In this document: positions 7,550 to 13,856 of the stretch, piece after piece
Layout: each line of letters begins with the position of its first letter
Position numbering within the stretch: position 1 is the stretch's first letter
Origin: DASXTS01 sp036402215
GTDB lineage: Bacteria; Actinomycetota; Actinomycetes; Mycobacteriales; Pseudonocardiaceae
NCBI GenBank assembly: GCA_036402215.1
Contig: DASWTI010000200.1
Span: 1-22,717 of the forward strand
Length of the DNA: 22,717 nucleotides
Reading direction: 5' to 3'
Notes under the pieces: model-generated
The model's input: the letters and a program-made list of their open reading frames with translations, nothing else
Told to the model about the DNA's origin: nothing
The model's database searches: none
Made by a program: the position numbers and the translations under genes

Positions 7550-8229
7550 ACTACGCGGAGCTGAACGACACCATCCGGTACACCATGTGGTCGGCGTTCC
7601 GTATCACCCCGGGCCGGCTGCCCACCGACCGCGGCGAGGTCGCCCGCGAGGCCACCGCCTATCTCGACGCCCTCCCCGACAAGGGCGTCGTCGTCCGCGG
7701 CGTCTACGAGGTCGCCGGCATGCGCGCCGACGCCGACTGGGTCGTGTGGTGGCACGCCGAGGACATCGAGTCGTTGCAGGCCGCGTACAACGGCCTGCGC
7801 CGCACCGCGTTCGGCATGGCGAGCGAGCCGGTCTGGTCGAACACCGCGCTGCACCGGCCCGCCGAGTTCAACCGCAGCCACGTCCCGGCCTTCCTGGCGG
7901 GCGAGGAGCCGCGCAAGTACCTGTGCCTCTACCCCTTCGTGCGCAGCTACGAGTGGTACCTCCTGCCCGACGACGAGCGGCGCCGGCTGCTCGCCGAGCA
8001 CGGCATGGCCGCTCGTGACTACCCCGACGTGCGGGCCAACACCGTCGCCTCGTTCGCCCTCGGCGACTACGAGTGGCTCCTGGCCTTCGAGGCCGACGAA
8101 CTGCACCGGATCGTGGACCTCATGCGTGACCTCCGCGCCACCGGCGCCCGCCGCCACGTCCGCGAGGAAGTCCCCTTCTTCACCGGCCCCCGCGTCGCCG
8201 TAGCCGACCTGATCGCCGCGCTGCCCTGA
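7537..8229 (+). CDS. hemQ: Coproheme decarboxylase (HemQ/ChdC)
   Basis: A 230-residue member of the chlorite-dismutase fold family. It performs the two oxidative decarboxylations that turn coproheme into haem b, the last step of the coproporphyrin route. Catalytic Y132 is in LCLYPFVRSYEWYLLP, H115 in NRSHVPAFL and the proximal haem ligand H155 in LLAEHGMAARDYP. Their spacing equals that recalled for the Corynebacterium diphtheriae enzyme (H118, Y135, H158) with a constant offset of 3. The ATG start lies inside the end of hemY, with GAGGA 8 nt upstream. A hairpin follows the stop. Together with hemE and hemY this indicates an actinobacterial-type haem pathway. Confidence 0.96.
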   Translation: MARLNYAELNDTIRYTMWSAFRITPGRLPTDRGEVAREATAYLDALPDKGVVVRGVYEVAGMRADADWVVWWHAEDIESLQAAYNGLRRTAFGMASEPVWSNTALHRPAEFNRSHVPAFLAGEEPRKYLCLYPFVRSYEWYLLPDDERRRLLAEHGMAARDYPDVRANTVASFALGDYEWLLAFEADELHRIVDLMRDLRATGARRHVREEVPFFTGPRVAVADLIAALP

Positions 8230-8237
8230 CCCCGCCG

Positions 8238-8258
8238 CCGGCACCCGGCCGGTGTCGG
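8238..8258 (+). terminator. Hairpin after hemQ
   Basis: CCGGCACC (8238-8245) pairs with GGTGTCGG (8251-8258), eight pairs including one G-T wobble, with a 5-nt loop. It starts 8 nt after the hemQ stop in the convergent gap to the minus-strand cassette. No T-tract is present. Confidence 0.45.
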
Positions 8259-8292
8259 TCGTGCGCACTTCTGGGGCGAATGGACCAGGTGC

Positions 8293-8321
8293 CCACCGGG
8301 GTGGATGAAACGGTCCGGTGG
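8293..8321 (-). terminator. Hairpin after the MNIO cassette
   Basis: CCACCGG (8293-8299) pairs perfectly with CCGGTGG (8315-8321) around a 15-nt loop. On the minus strand it lies about 20 nt after the last gene of the cassette. The loop is long, so its efficiency is doubtful. Confidence 0.3.
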
Positions 8322-8342
8322 CCCCAGCCTGTGAGGGCACGC

Positions 8343-8729
8343 CTAACGCCGGCGCCCCCACGGCCACCGGCGACGGCGCGGCCGCGGCATCAGCCCCTCG
8401 GCGACCAGCCACTCCCCGAACCGGTCCGCATCTCCCCGGAAGCCGAGGCCGACCGGCCGCGGATGCGTCACGGCCCACCCGTCGTACACCGCCCGGTAGC
8501 GATCACCCAGCGCCTCCACCAGATCCGGCCGCAGCAGCTCGGTGATGCGCCGCCGCTTGTTCAACAGGGCCCGCGCCTCCACCCGCACCCGCCGCTCGTC
8601 GAACCCCGCGGGGGCGGCGCCCCCGGCCAGCAGCGCCCGCGCCAACTCCGCCTGCGCCACCCGCAACCGCTCCCTGGCCGCCCCACCGCCCGCCGCACCG
8701 TCCGCCGCCGCCCGGTCCGTCGTGCTCAT
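8343..8729 (-). CDS. Small basic protein, putative partner of the MNIO enzyme (SCO6045-like)
   Basis: A 128-residue protein, last gene of the MNIO cassette. Its ATG overlaps the stop of the DUF692 gene by 4 nt (ATGA), so the two are translationally coupled. The first 20 residues are Ala/Gly-rich. Next come two helical blocks (RERLRVAQAELARALLAGG and ERRVRVEARALLNKRRRITELL). The second half, with DRYRAVYDGWAVTHPRP and RFGEWLVAEGLMPR, resembles the domain I recall as 'SCO6045-like C-terminal'. The protein ends in an Arg/Trp-rich basic tail. Characterised MNIOs work with a separate partner that binds the substrate (MbnC, TglI, BufC); by position and size this protein could play that role. The assignment is inference. 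Confidence 0.7.
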   Translation of the reverse strand: MSTTDRAAADGAAGGGAARERLRVAQAELARALLAGGAAPAGFDERRVRVEARALLNKRRRITELLRPDLVEALGDRYRAVYDGWAVTHPRPVGLGFRGDADRFGEWLVAEGLMPRPRRRRWPWGRRR

Positions 8730-9541
8730 GCCGTCGCGGCTTCCAGCATCGCGCGGATCGCGGACAGCTCGCCGGCCAGGTCGGCGTCGCTCGGGTAGTG
8801 GTCGTCCCGCTCCAGCAGCACGCCGGGCGGACGGGTGCGGCGGCACAGCTCCGCGAGCAGCTCCAGCACCTCGCCGGGCACCGCGTGCGCATGCGTGTCG
8901 TGATAGATCCCGTCGTGCTCCACGCCGCCCGCGACGTGCACGTACGCGAGCCGTTCCAGCGGCAGCTCGTCCAGGAAACGACCGGCCTCGGTGCCCAGGT
9001 TCCGCGCGTTGGCGTGCAGGTTCGCCACGTCCACCAGCAGCCAGCAGCCGGTGCGCTCCACCAACTCGGCCAGGAACTGCCCCTCGGTGAGCTCCGCGTC
9101 CGGCCAGTCCAGCACCGCCGCGATGTTCTCCATCGCCAGCGGCGCCGGGAGCTGCGCCTGCGCCTCCCGCACGTTCGCCACCAGCACGCCCAGCGCCTCA
9201 CGGGTCCGCGGCACCGGCAGCAGATGCCCCGAGTCCAGCCCGCCGGCCCGGGTGAACGCCACGTGGTCGCTCACCAGCGGCGCCCCCACGGCCTCCGCGA
9301 CCGCCGCCAGGTGCCCCACCCGGTCCCGGTCCGGCCGCTCCGCGCCACCCAGCGACAACGACACCGCGTGCGCCACTACCGGCACACCTCGCGCCCTCAG
9401 CACCGCCAGCGACTCCGGCGGCGGCCCCGGCGCCAGGTTCTCTGCCAGCACCTCCACGAAGTCGACCCCGGCCAGCCGCTCCACCGTCAGGTCGATCTCC
9501 GGCCGCCAGCCGATCCCGACCCCGAGCTCAGGCAGCACCAT
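8726..9541 (-). CDS. DUF692 / multinuclear non-heme iron oxidase (MNIO)
   Basis: A 271-residue TIM-barrel protein of the DUF692 family, the group of MbnB, TglH and the bufferin enzymes, which use two or three iron ions and O2 to modify cysteines in peptide substrates. The candidate metal ligands all appear in order: H58 (VVAHAVSLSLGG), H93 (VSDHVAF), E138 (AMENIA), D171, N174 and H176 (DVANLHANARN), H202 (VHVAGG), D215 and H217 (DTHAHAVP) and E244 (LLERDDHYP). The length is typical and no residue appears lost. The ATG start has a weak GGGGTGA upstream. The upstream gene encodes a membrane protein with a Cys-rich tail, the probable substrate. Family membership is firm; the substrate is inferred from context. 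Confidence 0.92.
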   Translation of the reverse strand: MVLPELGVGIGWRPEIDLTVERLAGVDFVEVLAENLAPGPPPESLAVLRARGVPVVAHAVSLSLGGAERPDRDRVGHLAAVAEAVGAPLVSDHVAFTRAGGLDSGHLLPVPRTREALGVLVANVREAQAQLPAPLAMENIAAVLDWPDAELTEGQFLAELVERTGCWLLVDVANLHANARNLGTEAGRFLDELPLERLAYVHVAGGVEHDGIYHDTHAHAVPGEVLELLAELCRRTRPPGVLLERDDHYPSDADLAGELSAIRAMLEAATA

Positions 9542-9664
9542 CCGTCACCCCGCTCAACTTCCGCGCGACCCTGACGGCCGCCCCCATGCCACTGTGCACC
9601 GGCCGGTGGCACGGTCGCCGGACATGCTGCTGCCGGGACGTGCCGCCGCGGAGGAACTAGCGGC

Positions 9665-9683
9665 GCCCGGGACGTTGCCGGGC
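9665..9683 (-). other. Hairpin between the substrate gene and the MNIO gene
   Basis: GCCCGG (9665-9670) pairs with CCGGGC (9678-9683) around a 7-nt loop, starting 7 nt after the stop of the membrane-protein gene on the minus strand. It could act as a partial terminator or RNA stabiliser that keeps the substrate more abundant than the enzymes, an arrangement common in RiPP operons. The stem is short. Confidence 0.3.
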
Positions 9684-9690
9684 CACGGGC

Positions 9691-9810
9691 TCAGCTGCTG
9701 CCGCCCCCACAGCCCCCGCCACCGCCACCGCCGCAGCTGGAACCACCGCTGCTGGATCCACCGCAGCTCGACCCGCCGGACGACCCGCTGTCCGACGAAC
9801 TCGACCCGCA
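9691..9810 (-). other. Cys/Ser/Gly tail region, candidate site of peptide modification
   Basis: This part encodes residues 274-312. It holds all four Cys codons, in contexts TSCGSS, SSCGGS, SSCGGG and GGCGGG, spaced 15, 10 and 8 residues apart. DUF692 enzymes act on cysteines, so these are the obvious candidates. Predicted topology places the tail outside the cell after insertion, so modification would have to precede its export. Confidence 0.55.
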
Positions 9811-10629
9811 CGACGTGCCGATGTACGAGCTGCCGCCGCCCGAGTACGCCCACGAGGAACCGGACGAGGTGGCGTTCATCGCCAGCGCCTGCCGGATACC
9901 GCCGTCGGGGAACAGCGCGAGCCCGCTCAGCGCCACCACACCCGCCGCGCCCATCATCGCCGCCGACGGGCCGAGCAGCAGGTGCTGGTCGCCGTCGCGG
10001 GCCGCGGACAGCACGTCGTCGCCGTGCACCGTCCGCGCGGGCAGCCGCTTGCCGCCCAGGACCAGGGCGAGCACCAGGGTGAGGGCCAGCAGCACCGCCA
10101 GGTACGCCACCGGGTAGTCCCGCCAGACACCGTTGATCAGCCGGATGACGCCGACCAGCAGCAGCAGGTGCAGCGCCAGCACCGCACGGCGCTGCGCGCG
10201 CCGCGCGGCCTTCGGGGCGAGGAGCAGCTTCTGCCGCACCAGCGCGTCGCCGATCGCGGTCACCACCGGGTTCACCGTGGCGCGCCGGATCACCGTGGAC
10301 ACCGCGCGCGGCAACGGCCCGGTCTCGTCGAGTACCGCCGCGTCCAGCGGGTGCGGCGCGTAGTTCGTCACCGCCGCGACCTGCCCGCCGCGGATCGGGC
10401 GCAGCGCCCCGACCTCGATCAGCCGCGCGATGGCCACCTCGACCACCCGGCGCGGACCGCCCGCGAGGAACGCCAGCCCCGCGATGTCCAGCGGCGGGAA
10501 CCGCTCGTCCGGCGCCGCCGGACGGCGCGCGCGGTACCGCACGAACACCGCGATGCCCACCGCGATGACCAGACCGGCGGAGTACAACGCCAGGAACTGC
10601 GGGCCGGTGATCCCCCAGGGCGTGTCCAT
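9691..10629 (-). CDS. TIGR04222-type membrane protein with Ser/Gly/Cys-rich tail, probable MNIO substrate
   Basis: A 312-residue membrane protein. Predicted helices lie near residues 12-30, 150-168, 173-192 and 224-240. A cytosolic segment at 31-148 begins with RYRARR and includes PLDIAGLAFLAGGPRRVVEVAIARL, typical of the TIGR04222 domain. The positive-inside rule places both termini outside. The last 60 or so residues are almost only Ser and Gly, with four cysteines at 274, 289, 299 and 307; there is no other Cys in the protein. ATG 10629 has GGGAGGA 7 nt upstream. It is the first gene of the cassette, followed after 149 bp by the DUF692 enzyme. I recall TIGR04222 proteins occurring beside DUF692 in actinobacteria; no function is known to me. 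Confidence 0.85.
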   Translation of the reverse strand: MDTPWGITGPQFLALYSAGLVIAVGIAVFVRYRARRPAAPDERFPPLDIAGLAFLAGGPRRVVEVAIARLIEVGALRPIRGGQVAAVTNYAPHPLDAAVLDETGPLPRAVSTVIRRATVNPVVTAIGDALVRQKLLLAPKAARRAQRRAVLALHLLLLVGVIRLINGVWRDYPVAYLAVLLALTLVLALVLGGKRLPARTVHGDDVLSAARDGDQHLLLGPSAAMMGAAGVVALSGLALFPDGGIRQALAMNATSSGSSWAYSGGGSSYIGTSCGSSSSDSGSSGGSSCGGSSSGGSSCGGGGGGGCGGGSS

Positions 10630-10683
10630 CGAGGTGTCCTCCCGTGCGGCGACGCGACGTGGCGCGGTGACGTCAGGTGAGGG

Positions 10684-10689
10684 AGTCTA
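10684..10689 (-). promoter_or_regulatory. -10-like element upstream of the MNIO cassette
   Basis: TAGACT (minus strand) fits TANNNT and lies 54 nt before the ATG at 10629, predicting a leader of about 45-50 nt. No good -35 is seen at 17-18 bp. Confidence 0.35.
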
Positions 10690-11083
10690 GGCGCCGCACC
10701 CCCGAGGACCAGCAGAGACAGCCCGGTCCGGGCGCAGGGAGTTCTCGGTGACTACTCCGTGGGTACGAGTCGTGACGAGATGGATTTGTTCAGTACCCAT
10801 GGTCAGGGTCTCGCCGTCGTCATGGACTTCCCGTGGCGGCGTCTCACGGCGTGCCGGAGCGCCGTCACGGCGGCGACCACGGACAGTCGCGGCCTCGCTG
10901 CGGCGCGCCGAGCGATGAGCGAGGTCGACACGGTCCTGACACGTACCGGCCGGCGGCCCGGTCGGCCAACGCCTAGCCGTTGTGGCTCATGAGGTTGGTG
11001 ACGCGCGCGGGGGTCCCGGCGGCAGGACGGGGAGATGCGCCCAGCGGATCCTCGTCCTGTGACTGACCTTGGGTTCAGTGCTC

Positions 11084-11103
11084 GTTCCGCGCGGAACCGC
11101 GCG
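11084..11103 (-). terminator. Palindromic hairpin after the tetR gene
   Basis: GTTCCGC and GCGGAAC (11084-11097) form a perfect 14-bp palindrome. It overlaps a second possible hairpin CGCGCGG/CCGCGCG (11088-11103). It lies about 13-30 nt beyond the tetR stop on the minus strand. No T-tract follows. Confidence 0.35.
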
Positions 11104-11115
11104 TCTTTCGCATGC

Positions 11116-11751
11116 TCAGGCCCGGGTTGTGCCCACGGAGAACTCGGGGATCGCGTCGGGACGGAGCAGGGCCGTCTCGAGGGTGGCCGCCAGGTGTCGG
11201 TGAGCGGCGTTTGCGGTCAGCCGGCCGAGCCGGACGCTGTCGGCGGCCCCCACCATCAGCCAGGTGAGCATCGCCAAGAACCAGTCCGGGTCCACCTCGA
11301 CGCGGAAGAGTCCGCTCTCCTGCCCGCGACGCACGAGGCGGCGCAGCTTGTCGTCCGCCTGCGCGGTTCGGGCCAGCAGCGACGCCTCGACGTGCTCACT
11401 CAACGGCTGCAGCCCGAGCAACCCGACCACGGACGCCAGCCGGCCGAGGGCTTCGACCACGCGAGCCAGAGCCTCAGGCGGCGTGCCCTCATCCAGGGCC
11501 GCCTCGTCCACCGCTCGCACGAAGGCCTGCGCTGCCGCCTCGCACAGCTCGGCAACCAGCGCCGCACGGGAGGGGAACCGCCGGAACAGCGTCGCTCTGC
11601 TGATGCCCGCGGCCTCGGCCAGCTCCTGCATCGACGCCGCCGGCGCGAGTGCGAGGTGCCGGGCCGCCGCCGCCGCGACGGCATCGGCGAAGACCTCGCC
11701 GGAAGACACCGGGCGCGGACATTCGGACGAAGGTGCCGGGTCGGTGCTCAC
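11116..11751 (-). CDS. TetR-family repressor, divergent from a transporter gene
   Basis: A 211-residue TetR-type regulator. The N-terminal helix-turn-helix is clear (MQELAEAAGISRATLFRRF followed by PSRAALVAELCEAA). The C-terminal helical domain, which would bind a ligand and dimerise, includes SLLARTAQADDKLRRLVRRG and WFLAMLTWLMVGAADSVRLG, typical of TetR proteins that control efflux or stress genes. GTG 11751 was chosen because TATGAT lies 6 nt upstream, implying a leaderless mRNA; an ATG at 11781 would put the start inside the operator-like repeat. It is divergent from the membrane transporter gene and the two share a 55-bp control region, so autoregulation together with control of the transporter is likely. 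The ligand is unknown. Confidence 0.9.
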   Translation of the reverse strand: MSTDPAPSSECPRPVSSGEVFADAVAAAAARHLALAPAASMQELAEAAGISRATLFRRFPSRAALVAELCEAAAQAFVRAVDEAALDEGTPPEALARVVEALGRLASVVGLLGLQPLSEHVEASLLARTAQADDKLRRLVRRGQESGLFRVEVDPDWFLAMLTWLMVGAADSVRLGRLTANAAHRHLAATLETALLRPDAIPEFSVGTTRA

Positions 11752-11757
11752 TCGTCG

Positions 11758-11763
11758 ATCATA
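11758..11763 (-). promoter_or_regulatory. -10 element of tetR, leaderless type
   Basis: TATGAT (minus strand), one base from the TATAAT consensus, lies 6 nt before GTG 11751. Transcription would begin at about the start codon. Confidence 0.55.
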
Positions 11764-11764
11764 C

Positions 11765-11792
11765 TCATGTGAGACGCCCACGTCTCACATGA
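11765..11792. promoter_or_regulatory. Perfect 12-bp inverted repeat, probable TetR operator
   Basis: TCATGTGAGACG (11765-11776) and CGTCTCACATGA (11781-11792) are perfect reverse complements separated by CCCA. The 28-bp element fills the space between the divergent -10 boxes at 11758-11763 and 11795-11800 and therefore covers both -35 regions. A bound TetR dimer would block both promoters. Symmetry and position make this the best-supported regulatory site in the window. Confidence 0.85.
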
Positions 11793-11794
11793 TG

Positions 11795-11800
11795 TACGGT
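11795..11800 (+). promoter_or_regulatory. -10 element of the transporter gene, leaderless type
   Basis: TACGGT fits TANNNT and lies 6 nt before ATG 11807, mirroring the spacing at tetR. The operator-like repeat ends 2 bp upstream. Confidence 0.5.
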
Positions 11801-11806
11801 CGTCGC

Positions 11807-12475
11807 ATGCTGACAACGGGCCTGCTGGTCGCGATCGCCGGGCTGGCGGCCTTGGACTCCCTCAACCCCGCCACGATCGCCGGCGTGGCGCTGATCCTGC
11901 TCGCCCCGCTACGCCGCCCGGGAATCACGGCCCTGGCCTACGTGGCCGGCGCCTACCTCGTGGTGCTCGTGGTCGGAGCCGGGTTGTTCCTCGGCACCGG
12001 GGAGCTCGGCCAGGCCGTGCAGGGGGCGGCGGTCTGGGTGCGCCGCGGCGCATTGTTGCTGGCGGCCTTCATCCTCCTCGTCAGCGCCGCTCGACGACTC
12101 CGGACCCGCACGCGCGCCGCCGTGGTCCTGCCCGGGTGGTTCGGCCCCTGGACCGCCGGCCCCCTGGGGGTGCTGGCCACCGGCGCGGACCTGCCCAACG
12201 CCTTCCCCTACCTACTGGCCATCGAACGCCTCAGCGCGGCCCAAGTGCCCACCGGTACCGGCGTCACGGTCCTCGCCATCTACGCCTTCCTCTACTGCGT
12301 GCCGTGCCTCCTCCTGCTCGTCGCAGGACTGCTCTGGAGGGGACGCATCACGGCACCACTGCGGCGGGTCTACGAACGCCTCGGAGCCGAACGCGTCCAG
12401 CAACGCTCCGTCCCCGCCGCGATCGGGTTGCTGCTGCTCGCGGCCGTCGTGGCCGTCCTGGCGCTCACCCTGTGA
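11807..12475 (+). CDS. Six-helix membrane transporter, GAP/LysE-like
   Basis: A 222-residue integral membrane protein with about six hydrophobic helices (near residues 4-33, 41-62, 80-95, 115-140, 152-176 and 203-221). The first helix carries LDSLNPATIAG and the fourth ADLPNAFPYLLAIE. This pair of Asn-Pro-type motifs in two halves is characteristic of the LysE superfamily, including GAP/Sap-type proteins and small exporters. The substrate cannot be told from sequence. ATG 11807 was chosen by its leaderless -10; in-frame ATGs at 11789 and 11792 would lie in the operator. Divergence from a TetR repressor across a perfect operator suggests efflux induced by its substrate or a related compound. 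Confidence 0.75.
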   Translation: MLTTGLLVAIAGLAALDSLNPATIAGVALILLAPLRRPGITALAYVAGAYLVVLVVGAGLFLGTGELGQAVQGAAVWVRRGALLLAAFILLVSAARRLRTRTRAAVVLPGWFGPWTAGPLGVLATGADLPNAFPYLLAIERLSAAQVPTGTGVTVLAIYAFLYCVPCLLLLVAGLLWRGRITAPLRRVYERLGAERVQQRSVPAAIGLLLLAAVVAVLALTL

Positions 12476-12477
12476 CA

Positions 12478-12932
12478 TCAGGACACGCGGGGGCGTCCGT
12501 GCCGCAGGAAGACGTGAAGAAGGTCGGACGCATCCACCCCCGCCGGGTCCCGGGACAGCAGGTACATCGGTTGCCGGGTCGAGCCCAGCAGCGCGAGCCG
12601 GAGCCAGCCCGGGATGCGCAGCAGGCGCTCCAGCCGGCGCGCGCCGGCGTACACCGCGGCGAGGCCCACCACGACGAGCAACTCCTGTGCCGGTGCGAAG
12701 CTGGCCACCAGGTCGGCTCAAGCCGCGAGACATGAGCAGGCGCATGCGCGGTGCTTGGCAGCTCGGCGACCTGCCGCAACTCGCCATCGCGTTGCGAGGA
12801 CAGCCGCATGAACTCCTGCTCGGCAGCGGCAGCCTGTTCGACATGCTGCGCCGTGAGTCCGAGACCGCTGCGCGTCTCGCCAGCGGCGGTGGCGACCTCC
12901 GATCCGCGAGGCCGCCGGTCCCACCACACCAC
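12478..12932 (-). pseudogene. Possible frameshifted gene downstream of msrB, function unknown
   Basis: Two minus-strand frames have coding-like third-position GC. The first runs from about GTG 12932 to near 12715 and reads as a helical Ala/Glu/Gln-rich protein (LTAQHVEQAAAAEQEFMRL and QRDGELRQVAELP). The second, 12478-12708, gives 76 residues with a hydrophobic helix (ELLVVVGLAAVYAGARRL) and a soluble tail (RDPAGVDASDLLHVFLRHG). In the second frame a TGA lies four codons before its GTG, which has no Shine-Dalgarno. The simplest reading is one gene broken by a frameshift near 12710-12720, starting about 20 bp after msrB. Alternatively 12478-12708 is an intact small gene. I recognise no family. 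Confidence 0.35.
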
Positions 12933-12952
12933 CTCGGAGACGGCCGCAGGAG

Positions 12953-13375
12953 CTACTCGGCCGGGATCAACCGAAGGCTGACGGAATTAATGCAGTACCG
13001 CTGATCGGTCGGCGTGCCGTACCCCTCGCCCTCGAACACGTGCCCCAGGTGGCTGTGGCAGGTGGCGCACAGGACCTCCGTGCGCACCATGCCGTGCCCC
13101 CGGTCCTCGCGGAGGATCACGCTGTCGCCGGCCAGCGGCGAGAAGAACGACGGCCACCCGCAGTGCGAGTCGAACTTCGTGTCGCTGCGGAACAGCTCCG
13201 CTCCGCACGCGCGGCACTCGTAGATGCCGGTGGTCTTGGTGTCGGTGTACTCGCCGGTGAACGCGCGCTCCGTACCGGCCTGCCGCAGTACCTTGTACTC
13301 GGCGTCGGACAACTGCGCACGCCACTCGGCGTCGGACTTGACCACCTTCGGTGTTGCACCGACAACGGGCTCCAT
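12953..13375 (-). CDS. msrB: Peptide-methionine (R)-S-oxide reductase MsrB
   Basis: A 140-residue cytosolic repair enzyme that reduces methionine-R-sulfoxide in proteins. Both zinc-binding pairs are present, C54/C57 (YECRACGAELF) and C103/C106 (LCATCHSHLGHVF). The catalytic cysteine is C128 in RYCINSVSLRL, and the conserved HCGWPSF block, holding a possible resolving cysteine C72, is at 71-77. ATG 13375 has GGAG 5 nt upstream; GTG 13384 would add three residues. The length is normal for a stand-alone MsrB. It lies divergent from a small membrane protein gene. The M. tuberculosis homologue Rv2674 is in the same neighbourhood between ribD and hemQ. Confidence 0.95.
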   Translation of the reverse strand: MEPVVGATPKVVKSDAEWRAQLSDAEYKVLRQAGTERAFTGEYTDTKTTGIYECRACGAELFRSDTKFDSHCGWPSFFSPLAGDSVILREDRGHGMVRTEVLCATCHSHLGHVFEGEGYGTPTDQRYCINSVSLRLIPAE

Positions 13376-13412
13376 GTGCTCCACGCTACGCTGCCACGCG
13401 CCGTTGTCGGGT

Positions 13413-13418
13413 TACCGT
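13413..13418 (+). promoter_or_regulatory. -10-like element of the small membrane protein gene
   Basis: TACCGT fits TANNNT and lies 6 nt before ATG 13425, the same spacing as at the tetR and transporter promoters. No -35 is recognised. Confidence 0.4.
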
Positions 13419-13424
13419 TGTGCT

Positions 13425-13736
13425 ATGGCTCGACCGGACCGTTCCGAGGAAGACCCACCGGGTCCCAGCGGTCGTTTCGCCGATGATCTGATCGGCCTGG
13501 ACCCCGACGACCCGGATGCCCAGGCCTTCGCCGCCCACCTCGACCGCATGGAGCGAGCCGCCCCGGCTTTCACCGTCGAGGGCTCGCTCGCCGGGGTCCG
13601 GGATTTCGCCGAGTCCGCCAACCGTGCCCACGGCAGCCGCCGCGTCTTCGCCATGGCCGTCGTCGGCCTGCTCCTGCTCGGCGTCGTGGTGGTCGTCTGG
13701 GATGCCATCGTCTTCATGCTCGGCATCCTGTTGTAA
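13425..13736 (+). CDS. Small single-span membrane protein of unknown function
   Basis: A 103-residue protein. The first 70 residues are acidic and soluble (DLIGLDPDDPDAQAFAAHL, then FTVEGSLAGVRDFAESANR). A strongly hydrophobic stretch at about 75-103 (VFAMAVVGLLLLGVVVVVW onward) forms one helix, or a tight pair, and the chain ends in the membrane. The layout suggests a tail-anchored protein with a cytosolic N-terminal domain. It is divergent from msrB, with 49 bp between the starts, and probably has a leaderless promoter. I recognise no family and see no catalytic motif. Confidence 0.7.
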   Translation: MARPDRSEEDPPGPSGRFADDLIGLDPDDPDAQAFAAHLDRMERAAPAFTVEGSLAGVRDFAESANRAHGSRRVFAMAVVGLLLLGVVVVVWDAIVFMLGILL

Positions 13737-13750
13737 CTCGCGCCGCCGCT

Positions 13751-13818
13751 TCCCGGGCGCTTTCCGGGCGCTTGCCGGGTCCTCGCTCGCCGGATCGTGG
13801 TTTCGCCGGGTCGTGGTT
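13751..13818. repeat. Short tandem and direct repeats upstream of the polymerase gene
   Basis: Three 11-bp units start at 13751, 13762 and 13773 (TCCCGGGCGCT, TTCCGGGCGCT, TGCCGGGTCCT). They are followed by two copies of GCCGGRTCGTGGTT at 13789-13802 and 13805-13818 (13 of 14 identical, 16-bp period). The second pair sits 26-55 bp before the predicted -10 at 13844 and could be an activator or repressor site. Confidence 0.5.
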
Positions 13819-13843
13819 CTCTGCCGCGGTCGGCGCCGGCGAG

Positions 13844-13849
13844 TAGCGT
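13844..13849 (+). promoter_or_regulatory. -10-like element of the Prim-PolC-like gene
   Basis: TAGCGT fits TANNNT and lies 7 nt before GTG 13857, again implying a leaderless transcript. No -35 is clear. Confidence 0.4.
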
Positions 13850-13856
13850 GCCGCCC

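Larger units (their letters stand above)
10630..11115. other. 486-bp region without a recognised gene
   Basis: Besides the cassette's Shine-Dalgarno and -10-like site, this gap holds an inverted repeat TGGGTAC/GTACCCA (10760-10766 and 10793-10799), a short hairpin ACGGCG/CGCCGT near 10847-10866 and a palindrome after tetR. A 77-codon plus-strand frame at 10759-10992 has no ribosome binding site or recognisable motif and is not called. Nothing resembles a tRNA. Confidence 0.5.

Noticed and set aside
10759..10992. 77-codon plus-strand frame in the gap after the MNIO cassette
   Set aside because: No ribosome binding site, no recognisable motif, and Thr/Arg/Ser-rich composition; treated as non-coding.
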